Origin: Heliocidaris erythrogramma
Taxonomy: Eukaryota > Echinodermata > Echinoidea > Camarodonta > Echinometridae
DNA: 64,000 nucleotides
Direction of reading: 5' to 3'
NCBI GenBank assembly: GCA_025617745.1
Contig: CM046858.1
Span: 28,472,534 to 28,536,533 of the forward strand
This document shows, piece by piece, positions 12,561-24,090 of the stretch. Below the pieces are notes generated by a model. It did no database searches and had not been told where the DNA came from. It saw nothing but the letters and a program-made list of their open reading frames with translations. How positions within the stretch are numbered: the stretch's first letter is position 1; every line of letters begins with the position of its first letter. The translations under genes and the position numbers were made by a program.

Positions 12561-12745
12561 TGTGTGTGTGTAATTGGGTTTTTACAGACGTGTATCAATC
12601 AGATATGATTATTTACGTCTGGGGACCGACCTTTAACGTCACCATCCGAAAGACGTGACTCAGTCTCGAACCTGGGTCCGCTGAATCAGTTTATAACTTC
12701 CACTGGTAGCTGGATTACAGGCGCACGCCACAACGCCCAGTTGAG
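12561..12745 (-). repeat. 7SL-RNA-like-headed SINE, tandem unit 1
   Basis: On the minus strand the head reads CTGGGCGTTGTGGCG followed by TGCGCCTGTAATCCAGCTAC. This is the highly conserved 5' Alu-domain sequence of SRP 7SL RNA, as also seen in primate Alu. A B-box-like GGTTCGAGAC follows. The body has TTTCGGATGGTGACGTTAAA and, further on, ACACGTCTGTAAAAACCCA, matching the central domain of the tRNA-headed SINE at 390-775. The 3' tail is a short AC run. The unit is flanked by 10-base direct repeats GGCTCTGGTA (12551-12560 and 12746-12755), consistent with a target-site duplication. Confidence 0.75.
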
Positions 12746-12755
12746 GGCTCTGGTA

Positions 12756-12931
12756 TGTAATTGGGTTTTTACAGACGTGTATCAATCAGATATGATTATT
12801 TACGTCTGGGACCGACCTTTAACGTCACCATCCGAAAGACGTGACTCAGTCTCGAACCTGGGTCCGCTGAATCAGTTTATAACTTCCACTGGTAGCTGGA
12901 TTACAGGCGCACGCCACAACGCCCAGTTGAG
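12756..12931 (-). repeat. 7SL-RNA-like-headed SINE, tandem unit 2
   Basis: This is a second copy almost identical to 12561-12745, differing by a shorter TG/AC tail and one G. It is followed by a third GGCTCTGGTA at 12932-12941. The simplest reading is one SINE insertion followed by tandem duplication between its flanking repeats. Confidence 0.75.
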
Positions 12932-12948
12932 GGCTCTGGTAGCACTTA

Positions 12949-13133
12949 GAGTACCTTTATATAGAGAGTAGCGACATAGACGTCTGACTTTTCGGGAAAC
13001 AAAATGGCGATTGAATTCTTTCTATTGAGACCACCCAGGTGCTCATCGGAATTAAATAGAAATGTTGCATAGCAGTGGAAACAAAATGGCGTTCAAATCA
13101 CGAGTTGTCGTTACTCTCTTTATGTAGGTACTC
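12949..13133. mobile_element. MITE copy A2 of the TA-flanked family
   Basis: The left end GAGTACCTTTATATAGAGAG is inverted at the right end (CTCTTTATGTAGGTACTC). TA lies immediately outside both ends (12947-12948 and 13134-13135), as expected for a TA target duplication. There is no coding capacity. Confidence 0.75.
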
Positions 13134-13135
13134 TA

Positions 13136-13232
13136 GTAGCACTCAGTGCCGCATATAGATATACGGCACTCTAGTAGCACTCAGTGCCGTATATAGATAT
13201 ACGGCACTCTATATACGGCACTGGTAGCACTG
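13136..13232. repeat. Tandem hairpin repeat
   Basis: The unit CTAGTAGCACTCAGTGCCG plus ATATAGATATACGGCACT occurs twice, with a third partial unit. Each unit contains a self-complementary AGTGCCGTATAT / ATATACGGCACT hairpin. It directly abuts MITE copy A2 and repeats the GTAGCACT flank. Confidence 0.65.
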
Positions 13233-13259
13233 GAAGAACACTGCCCTCTTCGTGAATTT

Positions 13260-14686
13260 TGAGTATACGCACCTTCTTTCTCTCAATCAGCATAATCAGA
13301 GCATATCCGGTCAAATTGAAATCAATTCCAACAATTAAAAGTTAAAATACGTTTACTATTTAACGTCTGTTTAAAGATGACATCTATAAATAATAGAAGG
13401 ACTTTTGTTCTTGTACATTGTGTGCCCACTCAATATATCCTCAAAGTTCAAATTAGGGATACTACAAGTGAAGATAAATTTCTCTATAAACAGCTCTTGC
13501 ATTTCAAAAATTCATCCTGCGTTCAAACACATACTCTGTAATTGTCTAGGAGGTCTTGATTAGATAATAAAACATAACAGTGTCAATGATGATCAACACA
13601 AACAGGTATCCCTGTAAGACAAACTAAATCTTATGTTCGCCACCATGTCCGTTCATTGGCTAATACACGCCTGTTATCATGGTAATAGGTACACACCGAT
13701 GTAGGTCAATGTCACTGTTCCCTTTGTAACGTCTAAAAAGTGAACATCGTGATCTACAGGTTAAAGGGAAAGTAACCTCAGCGTATGAATTAGCTTATTT
13801 TGAATGGTGTAGTATATGCCTCTTATTTGATACATGCAATTTCATGTAAAAACACAGGATATAGATATAAATCACTATTTTCCAGCCAAGTTATCGTCTG
13901 CTAGCAATAATAAGGGGGCTGCCATTACTTTATGTGTACACGAACATATTTTTCATCCCAAGTAAAATTTCCTTCATCGTTAACTTGTAATTGATTTTTA
14001 GAGGACAAATATATATTAGATAAAGTCACATATTCTGAAATGTAAGTTTAGTTTTATATATTTTTTAAAAGGTCTTAATTTGTTCATAAAAAATATACTT
14101 CATAAAAAATATACGTCAAGGACGGAGAATTGACGTCAAGGACGGAGACAATCGTAACAATACCAAAACAAAGCGAGGAATCTGCTTTACAGGATGGCTA
14201 TTAGAACTCATGGGTCGTCAATTATCTAGGTTCATGGCCAATAACAATCGTAATACAATCAGAACAAAGCGACGTATCTGTTGTAAAGGTAGGCTATTAT
14301 CAATGCATATGGTACCTAATGATCCGTGTCATGCACAAAATGGCAGCCTCCATGGAAAGACGTAGCAGACAATAGGTGCATCTAGAATATCACGTTGGGT
14401 TACTTGTCCTTTAAGAACTTTTGGACATGTTATCTAATTCAATTCATATCACGTTCAGAGCAGAGAGGTAATGAATTGTGAAAGTGGGAAGAAGAAAATG
14501 CTTATGCATATATTTCAGTCTCGTACCACTGTAACAAATCTGTTTATTTTTTCCTTTAAACTTTTTAGCCTTCTATAGACTATTTTATTGAGTCAAATAA
14601 AAAATAACATTTTACAACTCAATAAAACTGATATGAATCTTTAACTTAAATATATCACAGTACTCTTACATTTCCCTTATTCGCAT
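13260..14686. other. Non-coding
   Basis: No gene is seen. A diverged direct repeat of about 55 bp occurs at about 14148-14203 and 14244-14299; both copies share CAATCGTAA, ACAAAGCGA and GGCTATTA landmarks. Confidence 0.6.
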
Positions 14687-16100
14687 TTATACAAACAAAG
14701 GTTGAAACGAATGCCATTTAGTAAAAAAAATGCTATACATTCCTGGTATAGTATGAATATATATTTCATCGTCATAATATTGAATAACTTTTTTTTGTAT
14801 GGTACTAAACATCGGAATTTTATTATTAAGCTTTTCTACAAACAGTTGCTGCTTAAACAAAGTTACCATGCAATTTAAGGCATTATTTCTCTTCTCTTCA
14901 AAATCAAATATCATATTTTCCAAACAGAACTCGAGAGCCTTCATATATCCACTGTTCCTGTGAGTCGTTACTGATTTCACATTCATAATAGAAGGATACA
15001 ATGTCTTCCAACTCTCTTTGCAAAATGAACATTTTCCGTTACTCAATTTTTAAATCTTAGGCAGTTGTGTGTTTCAGAAAAGAATCGTATTTACTATCTT
15101 ATAGGCATATTGAAAAAAAAACCCCTGAAACCAATATTCGGAGTAATACGAAATACAATAATATGATATTTCTGCATGTTTAAACTGTCAGGAAATTGAT
15201 CTGAAATGTCGTTCCCATTTTTTTTTCCCAAGAAGAGTTTTATAAATGTATCTACATCCTTAAATGTCATGTATAAGTATTTGATATATAAGGGATTTAT
15301 TCTATTTGTTCACATTTTTCGATATGCATACCATTCCCATATTTTATTGATTGACTTATATTGCAGAATAAGACAAATAATTCAACTTCAAGCCGAACCT
15401 TTGTTCAAATTCTTCACGAGTCAACAATTTTTCCTTATCAACAGGTCATTGATTATCTGATGGCTTTTTCATTCTAAAAAAATACAGAATTTATACTAAT
15501 CGGGATAGAGCTATTTTTCCACAACGGGAAAGTGCACCAATAACTTCCCTCTGTTCGACTCAACAAAGACAAGCATGAAATACATCTTTCCAAAATGGAT
15601 TACCAACGACACGAGATAATAATAAAAATATTCATCACCAAAGCCCAAAGCAAATGGCTTTGTAAAAAACGACTGCATTAAATGATTTACATAAATACAT
15701 ATACCTAAAACCATTCTTCAAATCCATTTAAGCTTTAATGACATACTCGAAAACTCGACATCTGGCATTTTAAGACTCCCTTCTTCATAAGTTTCAACAA
15801 CTTGTTTTGTAACAATTTTATCTGGCTTATTCTTCCAAATAAAATCAAAGAACACAAGTTTATGGTTTCCAATAGCTTAGCTGAAGGACGTGGTATTCAT
15901 ATTAACATATGGTTAAACTGTGGTAACAGTAACGATTTAGCAACTGTAACTCTTCCAAGAACCGTAATATTCCGTTTGATCCAAGAAATCCTCTGGCGTT
16001 TCACTTTCTCACAAATTCTCTCATAATTAAAATCGGGTATTCTATCAAAGACAACTTGAAAGTCTGTACCAAGGTAACGAAAAAAAAATCATTATGCACG
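14687..16100 (-). pseudogene. L1/Tx1-type LINE ORF2 C-terminal relic
   Basis: Reading the minus strand from about 16085 gives, with frame changes, the segment after the RT active site of L1/Tx1-type ORF2. It starts with YLGTDFQVVFDRIPDFNYER and continues CEKVKRQRISWIKRNITVLG, then RVTVAKSLLLPQFNHML. Further along come FFDFIWKNKPDKIVTKQVV, EEGSLKMPDVEF and SLKLKWI. The last 119 codons (15046-14687) include a CSFCKESWKTLYPS segment in the position of the usual C-terminal C-x2-C motif. Frameshifts and stops separate the blocks, so it is dead. The plus-strand frames in this span are shadows. Confidence 0.8.
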
Positions 16101-16958
16101 AAATTAACCTGTCTTCCTTCTAATTCTATATCTTCATCAGCTAACAAAATTATTTACCATAATCGTTGCCCTGCAAAGAGGGGCAATACGTACAATCCAA
16201 ATAATTCAAATAACATTCCTTATATCGATTTATACAAATCAGAGATAGCAGGAAGAGAGAGCCGTAGAAAGACAGTTGAGTGACAAATATGATGCAGAGA
16301 TATTTCACGAACACAAAATATCCTCAATAAAGTCGTTCTGTAATATATAACAATTAGAAAAGCAAACGCTCTTCATCCTTAAAAAACCCAACAAAAAACA
16401 CTTTTTTTATGGTACCATCAAAATTATCCATGTGAACTTAAATTTCATCTAGACTGCTTTTATAGGTCATAGTTTTCTATCACGAAATCTTTGACCTGAA
16501 CACGAACAACATTGGAGGATACACGATTGTTTGGCAGGTGGGATACCAACCCCAAATTCTGTGTCCACCATGAATAAAAAAGAGTTAGTACATTTTGTAG
16601 AAGCCCTGGGGGATACATTTTTGACGAAGGAAGGGGGCAAATTTGGGGGAACATTCTACTGGGGTTTTTTAAAATTGTGCATTTGGTGAATTAAGAAACT
16701 CGACTAGTGTACGAAATTTACCGCCAACAGCCACTGGAGCAAAGTTGTGACGAAAGGAAGGGTATTTGTTGTACGAAACATGCTCTGGTGATCACAATCT
16801 AACTTCAATCTAAATAGTTCAATCCTAGCCCAAACACTATTTTCTAACCCCAATCCCAAACCTATAACCTATAACCATAATGCAACTTTCACCATATAAC
16901 CCAATAGCTTTGTCGAAATAGAGCCCAGAGAGTAGTTGAAAGGAGATGTTAAATATTT
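16101..16958. other. Non-coding 3' flank of the SMB-7TM receptor gene
   Basis: No exon or recognisable repeat is seen. This stretch contains the 3'UTR of the minus-strand receptor gene, which ends at 16959. The transcript end cannot be placed by eye. Confidence 0.5.
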
Positions 16959-19900
16959 TTACATTTTGCTGGTGCTTTCATTCGATATGGGCGTCGTCGT
17001 CAATGTTGAATTGCCTGTCGGTGTCCAGGAAGCAAACGATGTCCTGGCAAATGACATATAAAACTGTCCCAGTCGTTTGGCCAAAACCGCCCGCCACAGC
17101 CTACGGGTCCGCACATTCATACCGAAGGAGAAAAAGAACAAAACACCCTGGAGAGAGTTTAAGACGATGAACACGTACCAGAGTTGGGAAACTTTGACGA
17201 AGGCTGCAAGATAGCCGAAGAACCAGCCAAAACCAAATAGGCATGAAATCTGAAATATTGAGAGAAAAAAAAGAGAAGAATATTGCATGTTACAACTACT
17301 TTGGTACAGTATAACCACCAATCGAATGGCGAAAAGAGCGAGAGAGAGAGAGGGGGGATGATAAGGGTGACATGAGAAAGAGAGGATATGACACCTCCCA
17401 AACCCTAATAGATGATCATGTACTCTCACAGTTTTAGTCATCTTACGGAGACCGGTGCCCTCCCCTCCCAAAGGAAAAGAGCCCCTATAAGTGACTGAAC
17501 GCACGCTATGCCACTGTATCTACAAACAAACAGGGCAGAGGTTAAGAGACACACTCTGCATGTGTCTTAATATCGTCTTCGAGCAAATTTTTCAAGATGA
17601 AATTAAATTTTAAGCAATTTTAAGTAACCTCAAATAACTTGTGGCAATTGAACTAATATTATACAGCATTATTTTGATAGAAAGCTTGCTAAACGTTCAT
17701 GAAAATATGATTTATAGGCCCATTCTTATACATGTATATGTTTTACGCTATGTGATATTGATCTATCTAGTTCGTATACCTTGATGTAAAGCCGCAGAGC
17801 AGCAATGGTATCTTTGCGCTGTTGGTCATTACTTTGGCCTCTCTTGAGAACCTGGCACTCCTTCTTGATAGTCCGGAGTTGGCAGATGACCCTGACAAAG
17901 AGGACGAAGTTGAAGAACAAACAGATAGACACCGGTAAGAGGAAAGCATGTATGGTCCTCATAGAGGGATGAAGCCAACAGTCGGTACCTCCGTAGTAAA
18001 GGAGCTCAAAAGATCGGTTCTTGACAGAGAAAATGTGCACTCCAAGATATGGACTGACAATGACGATGGGGAACCCCCAGCCGCAGATACAGTACAATAA
18101 GAGTCTCTTTCTGCTTACAGAATCGCGTCTGGCGACGGTTTTAGAGAAAGCAAGACTCTGGCTGAGATCAAAAGCCATCGCACTCATCAAGGAAAACGCA
18201 GCTAAGGAAAAAAAGTGGGAAACACACGCGACAGCAACGCAGACGTCTGTCCCTTGTTCACTGATATATACCGATGCATAGAAACTCTTAGCCTTGAGAC
18301 TCGGGGCAACAAACTGCATAAGCACCTGTGCCATGAAAAGAGCAATGATGAACTGCATCACTAAGATACCTTGGATGTTCCGAAGACTAGTGAAGACACA
18401 ATATGTGAGGAAGGTAACAATGAGAGCCGCACATGATATACCAAAGAAGACCTTTGCGACGATTTGTTGGTTTTCAGTGTATTCAAAGAAGGCGAAATAC
18501 AGGGGTTGTCCTACGCATGTTACGTAATTCCCGTGGTATTGGTTTGTTCCTGGACATTTCGGATACTCATCAAGTAACGGAATTTGTTCCTGGCACAAGG
18601 CACACTCCCTGTTCCTGAAAAGGTTATCGATGTCAACAGGGGCAAAATCTGTCTCGCATTGTCTTCGGGTGATTCCACTTACATTTGCATCTAAAGGGCA
18701 GGACTGTATCATATCAGGGAAACACAAATGTGGGTCGGGCACCCAGGAATCACTACTTGTTTCGTTACCAACGCCATAGGTTAAAGGAAAGTAGGCGCAC
18801 TTAAAGTCATATGTTGGGCAAGGGTGATCCATAAAGTCCAGGTACGTCCGAAGAGTGTCCATATTTGCTCCATTACACATAGCACAGTATTCGCTGCGGA
18901 AGTGTAACCCCCGATCATCTAGGACAACAGGGTCTGTGCTGTCTTCCCGCTGACAAGCACGTCTAATCGCCTTATCCGACCAAGGATCAGGGCAGTCGCT
19001 GATGAGCTGGAAACGCTCGTCGTATACACCCGGTACGAGATCCGCACACATGGTCCCGAAGTCCACACACTGCCAGAGCTCTGGATCCTTGAACACACTG
19101 AGGGCGCTGTCGTTCGAGTTTGTTGAGTTAAAGTCCCTGCAACAATCCCGAAAGAAATCACAGAGGGGGTCACAGCGACAAAGTCTAAAGCGTTGCGACA
19201 TGTTACATGACTCTGTTCGACAGGATAAGTCTTCCCCTGCAAAAGAAAAATAAACATGGAACAGGCTAAATAAAGTCGGATATAAGCCTATAAAAAGCAC
19301 GAAATCGAAAATGTATTTAAGTATGTTTGTCGATTTAATAGTTATCATTGCATTAATAATTTTTTTAAAAGTCAATCGACCAATCTGTACGTCAATGATA
19401 ATGTTAAAACCAACATATTTTGTTAGTTTTCCGAGTAACGAACTTCAAATTTAGGCGGATTATTGTGTGCGTATCCTTTGTGGCAATTCCACTTTGATTA
19501 CGATTTTTTTGTCATTAAATAACCCAATTTATGATGAAAGAGTAAGTTCTAGAATATAGTGTAGTATCATGTCTCTTTCTCCCTCTCCCTATCTCACCCC
19601 TCTCTCTATCTCATCTTCTCTATATTTCTCACGCTCTCTATCCTTCTTATTTATACTACACTGCATAATTTAAACATTGCTATGTTGATTTTTGATGAAT
19701 ACCACGTCAACCCCCTCAATTCACCATGTTCAACAACATAGGCGGCATCAGGACCCGGAGGTGTATGATAACAGCAGCAAAGGATACAAACAAACACGTC
19801 TCCTTGCCCTCAGTATGCCCCCCTTTTTAAATCCTGGTGCCACCACAAATTTAGGATACTTACACGTATGCGTTGCATGGGAACCGGACCATGTATTGTT

Positions 19901-21299
19901 GGACCACGAACTGTCACTGACACCCTCATCACCACTATCCCAATCTGAACTATAATCGATATATTCTGTAAATGATAATAATAATACTAATAATAACAAT
20001 AATAATAATAATAATAGTGATTATAATAGTAGTGATAATCATTATTAATGAAAATAACAATTACAATAATAATAATGTACAATAAGGCGCTTCGCAACTA
20101 GTAATACACTTTCCGTTCCTAGAAGCAGCAGACAGATTGGGCCTTTTCAGTTACTGCCCCCAAGATATGGAACTCCCGATCCCTTCAATTAAAGAACTGC
20201 CCAACACTTACACAATTAAACAAGTCTCTGAATACACATCTTTTCTAATTCTATGTGTATTGTCTTGTCTTTGTTTGTACTCATTGTTATTCCTACTGTA
20301 TTGTAGGATATTTCATCTTTTTCTGTTATAAAACGCGCTTTGTATCTCCTGGAAAGGCGCTTTAGAAGTGAAATGTATTATTATTATTTCTATTATTATT
20401 AATTGTTATTAATAATAATATTATCAATGAAAAAGATATAATTGAAATATCATTGCCAAAATCTATGGTAATAGCTAATAACGATAGTAATAGCTACATT
20501 TATTTTTGCGCACATATCCATCCCAACTGATGTTTAGAGTACAGTGAGCACCTGCACTGACTTCAGCTAAGCTGCCCTATGTTATGGTACTGAAAGCATT
20601 CAATGACTTCCTATCAGGGGAGCGTTTCATCAAGGGTTTTGTCAGTGATTTTTACCGACAAATTTGCTCTCAGCCAATCAGATGCAAGGGTTTCAGTAGC
20701 TTATAACAGTTGTCGGTGAAAATCACTGACAAAACACTTGATGAAACGCTCCCCAGGTAGGTCTATCCATTTAGACCTGGGTTGCGAGTGACAGTTCAGA
20801 TTCATATCATTTTTTGATCCACAATCCGGTGACGTAGACCTATCCACTAGACCACGATACATCTATTGACACCACTGGTAAGCTAATAATTCGGTAGGAA
20901 ATTGGAAAGTTATTAGGGACTCTAGCCTTTACCCCCCCCCCCCCCCCCCGGCTGTGCCATTGTGACATTATGTTCTATCGCCTCTGCCACGCAATCATGA
21001 AAGCAATTATACTCTCGAAACTTTTTAGGAATTAATTGCTTTGCGGATGCAGACAAGTTTCCAAATCTAAATCTCAATCTCTACATTCACCCATGATTCT
21101 GATACTGAAATAAATGTAACCAACGTAAATGAAAGTAAATAGAGTATAGTAATTCACCCAGAATTGACTTACCTGTATCCCCTATAGCAACATTTTCTGA
21201 TGGTATGTAGACTTGTGCTTGTGGGAAAGAGTATGGAGCACAAATTAATATCCACATAAAGAGCATAGTAACAAAAGCAATGACTTTATAACACGCCAT
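16959..21299 (-). CDS. Somatomedin-B-like, Methuselah/adhesion-type seven-TM receptor (3 exons)
   Basis: Three exons join in phase: 21299-21173 (ATG in good context, signal peptide, donor CAG|GTAAGT), 19236-17780 (acceptor TTTTGCAG, donor AAG|GTATAC) and 17249-16959 (acceptor AATATTTCAG, stop). They give 624 aa. Residues 1-28 are a signal peptide. Residues 48-75 form a somatomedin-B-like Cys cluster (C48, C53, C62, C64, C68, C74, C75); the usual eighth Cys after the C-C-x-D-F motif is not in its normal place. A Cys-rich ectodomain runs to about residue 300. Seven TM segments follow from about 305, with TM6-TM7 encoded by the last exon. The SLRNIQGILVMQF segment around TM1-TM2 and the LFGFGWFFGYL TM6 are typical of secretin/Methuselah-like receptors. 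No GPS autoproteolysis motif is evident. The ligand is unknown. An alternative in-frame ATG lies 36 bases upstream (21335). Confidence 0.85.
20141..20405 (+). pseudogene. LINE 3' end inside receptor intron 1
   Basis: Positions 20141-20248 encode AFSVTAPKIWNSRSLQLKN and then CPTLTQLNKSLNTHLF before a stop. This is the classic C-terminus of CR1/RTE-like non-LTR reverse transcriptases. It is followed by a GCGC-containing 3'UTR and an ATT-repeat tail ending at about 20405. The relic is in the antisense orientation to the host gene. Confidence 0.75.
20617..20754. mobile_element. MITE in receptor intron 1
   Basis: The left end GGGGAGCGTTTCATCAAGGG (then TTTTGTCAGTGATTTT) is inverted almost perfectly at the right end (AAAATCACTGACAAAACACT, then TGATGAAACGCTCCCC). 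The element is 138 bp with a central spacer and no ORF. Confidence 0.85.
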
Positions 21300-21880
21300 C
21301 CCTATAGTATTGAAGCTTTGTTGATGAGCGTACAATCTCCACGTTCCCTTGTTTCATTTGAAATGAAGAAAAAAAAAAAAAGATAAGAAAAAGAAAACTA
21401 CACTGAATCGAAGTATAGTCTTAAAAGGTATGTAAAAGGCTGTTCCTTCGCGCACCTTAATCCGTACAGACTTCTTCACTAGTTTAAGGGTCAAGGCGAC
21501 GTGAGGCAATACAAGTAAGTTTAGACATACTGGGTGTATTGTTTTTCTTGCGAATAATATAGACACGCGATCACATTTAAAAGTACATGTAGGAGCGTGG
21601 GGGGGGGGGGGGGGTGTCACGGCTTCATATTCTCAAAAAAACCCCCACAACAACATCAACAAAAATTGTCATTTGTTTACACATTTCCGTCAACGATATG
21701 AGATTTTGGCGAAATACGCTTTGAGTGGGACGGGGGGGGGGGGGGGGGGGGGTGGAGCCCCACACCCTTTTAGACGACTTTCTTGATGAATAATTATCCG
21801 TAATATTATTTGTAGACGTTATAGATGCAATATTGCCGGTATGAAAGTATATCCCACGATCTGGATACGTTCATGGTCGG
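21300..21880. other. Upstream flank of the receptor gene with poly-G tracts
   Basis: This is the presumed promoter side of the minus-strand receptor. It contains G runs at about 21600-21614 and 21732-21752 (21 G) and A-rich DNA at 21366-21380. No TATA box or conserved element can be assigned. Confidence 0.4.
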
Positions 21881-21889
21881 ACACTAAAT

Positions 21890-23085
21890 GAAGATTATGT
21901 TTTGTAAGATGATAGCCGTTATACTCCTGCTTTGGTCCTTAATACCTTTAGTGAGTTACTTGTGCTGGTCGGAAAAAGCCGTGAAATATAATTCATATGT
22001 GAAAATGTATGTAAGAAATTGTGAGCGTGGTGCAGTAGATCTTTTTGATATTTTTTCCCAAAGAATACACTTTTTACCTTATATTCCTCACTCATACTAC
22101 CATATCTCAATTATGGAATTATGGCATTGGGTAACGGCAACAAATATCTTACGGATAAAATCTCTATCCTAGAGAATAAAATTATAAGGATTCTACATAA
22201 TGCTCATAGTCGTTACTGATCATTTATTTTACGAGTCCAAAATTTTTAAGTTCTCTGACTTATTTCTTTTTCAAACAGGACAATTCATGTTTAAGTTGAA
22301 TAAACACGAACTGCCACATACATTCCTTGACATGTTCACAAGAAACAATGCTATACATAACTACCCAACCCGACAGTCTCACCGCTTTCACCTTCCCCGG
22401 ACCCGCACTCTGCTTGCACATAAAACAATTTCCTTCTACGGCCCAAAATACTGGAACTCACCCAGCAATGCCATAATTAATTCATCAAGTCTAAATTGTT
22501 TCAAAACTCATAACATGCGGTCAGGACCCATGACTACCCCCCCCCCCCTCTCTCTCCCTTCTCAACTGCTTTACTTTTGAAATTCTTTTGTCTTTCCATT
22601 TTTTTTTCACAGTCGCACCACTTTGTCATCTTACTCTCAGTTATATTTATATATCTTTTTTCCTTCATCATCTTTTCCTCCATTTGTCACTTTCTTTATT
22701 CACACCAAAGAATATGTTATTTTATACATATTCTTTATTAATTTTTTCTTTGGTAACACATATCTTCTTATTCCATACCTATGCAGCTTAATCTATATTA
22801 CAATATTTATTTGAGGGATCCACACTCAACAAGCTCTGCTTTTTACTGGATCCTTCCATTTCCTCAGCTCTACTTTTACAAAAGGATAGACTATATAAAA
22901 TACGCATTTGTTATATATCTTTTCGTTCACCATAAATATATATGTATATATTTATTGGGTATTGTATTGTATTGAATATTCATTTTATGGTTTACTATGT
23001 AATGAATTGTTATACTGTTATACTGATGTTAAGTCGAGTTGAGTTGAAATAAATAAAATAAACTTGAACTTGAACTTGATATACA
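21890..23085 (+). pseudogene. Non-LTR retrotransposon (CR1/Jockey-like LINE) 3' end
   Basis: Frames across this stretch give LGNGNKYLTDKISILENKII then RILHNAHSR. A frameshift follows, then FKFSDLFLFQTGQFMFKLNK, IHNYPTRQSHRFHLPRTRT and FYGPKYWNSPSNAI. These match the end of the RT in the LINE at 7430-8850. A pyrimidine-rich 3'UTR follows, ending in AATAAA-like sequence and CTTGAA repeats at about 23050-23080. Stops and frame changes make it non-functional. Confidence 0.75.
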
Positions 23086-23179
23086 TGCATATACAACTTC
23101 AAAAAGGTAATATGAAACCCGTATATTTTGGCTAACAGTAACAAAAACATCAAGTCATACTTACGCCGTATACTGTACA

Positions 23180-23439
23180 CAGGGGCGGATCCAGGATTTA
23201 GTATAAGGGGGGAGGTTGGCGATAAAAAAAAATTCGCCCAGTGGGGGGGGGGGGGGGTGGTTATGGGGGTCCATTTTCCCTCCATAATTCTCTGACAAGC
23301 AATTAACAAAAAATGTTTTCATTATAAAAAGGGGGAGGGGCGCAATCGACAAAAGGGCGGATCTTTTATGGTCAAAATGCATACTTTTCTTCCAAGGGGG
23401 GGGGGGGGGGGGGGGAAGTACCCCCCGGATCCCCCACTG
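23180..23439. mobile_element. hAT-type MITE with 8-bp target duplication
   Basis: The element begins CAGGGGCGGATCCAGG and ends GGATCCCCCACTG, which are inverted ends of the CAGNG type. It is flanked by a perfect 8-bp direct repeat ACTGTACA (23172-23179 and 23440-23447), the hallmark of hAT transposition. It contains two long G runs, including 23396-23415. There is no coding capacity. Confidence 0.85.
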
Positions 23440-23644
23440 ACTGTACATATCAATTGTTGTTCTTTAATTAATCTATTAGTTCCTAAAATGTACTATTAGG
23501 TAGGCCTATTTTTGGAGCTGTTGCAAAGAATCTATCCAAAAACAGAAAAGCAACAAAGACTTTGAAATATTATGAACGATGTTTGGTACATTAGAGTTAA
23601 AGCGAATAATAGCAAGTTGATTTTAAAGAAAGAGGAAAAATCAG

Positions 23645-24090
23645 AGAAGCAGATTGGTGAAAGTTTGAACGAAATCGGACAAGCAATAAGAAAGTTATGA
23701 ATTTTTGAATGTTTGAAATTGGCCGAATAGGTAGGTATTCACTGTGATGTAGCTGATGTAACTCCCTCATTCGCTCCAACACACATTATGACTAAAATGT
23801 CACTTTTTTCAAAAAGTATTACTCAGTAGGATCTGTTTCTTTCATGAGGACCTATAACAATATGCTATCTCCAATATATTTTGAGTACTGCCCCGAGGGA
23901 AAAAGCGCCTCGAAAACTGCAAATTTAATGATATTTTTGAGTACGACAAACGGGAGAGTTGTCCACAAAAATGTCACAGTCGACTCACGAAATTGCCAAT
24001 TTGAGATTCGCATAGATGTAGTGATCTCATTTGTTAAAATCCATAACTTTCTTAGTCCTTGTCCGATTTCTTTCAAACTATCACTATCCT
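23645..24090. mobile_element. Inverted-repeat (foldback) element
   Basis: The left arm at about 23651-23706 (with GAAATCGGACAAGCAATAAG and AAAGTTATGAATTTT) is the reverse complement of the right arm at about 24036-24090, with a few mismatches. The spacer is about 330 bp and has no convincing protein. It is probably a non-autonomous DNA transposon. Confidence 0.7.

Noticed and set aside
12551-12941. CRISPR-like array
   Set aside because: Two SINE units with short flanking repeats, in a eukaryotic genome; no spacer structure.
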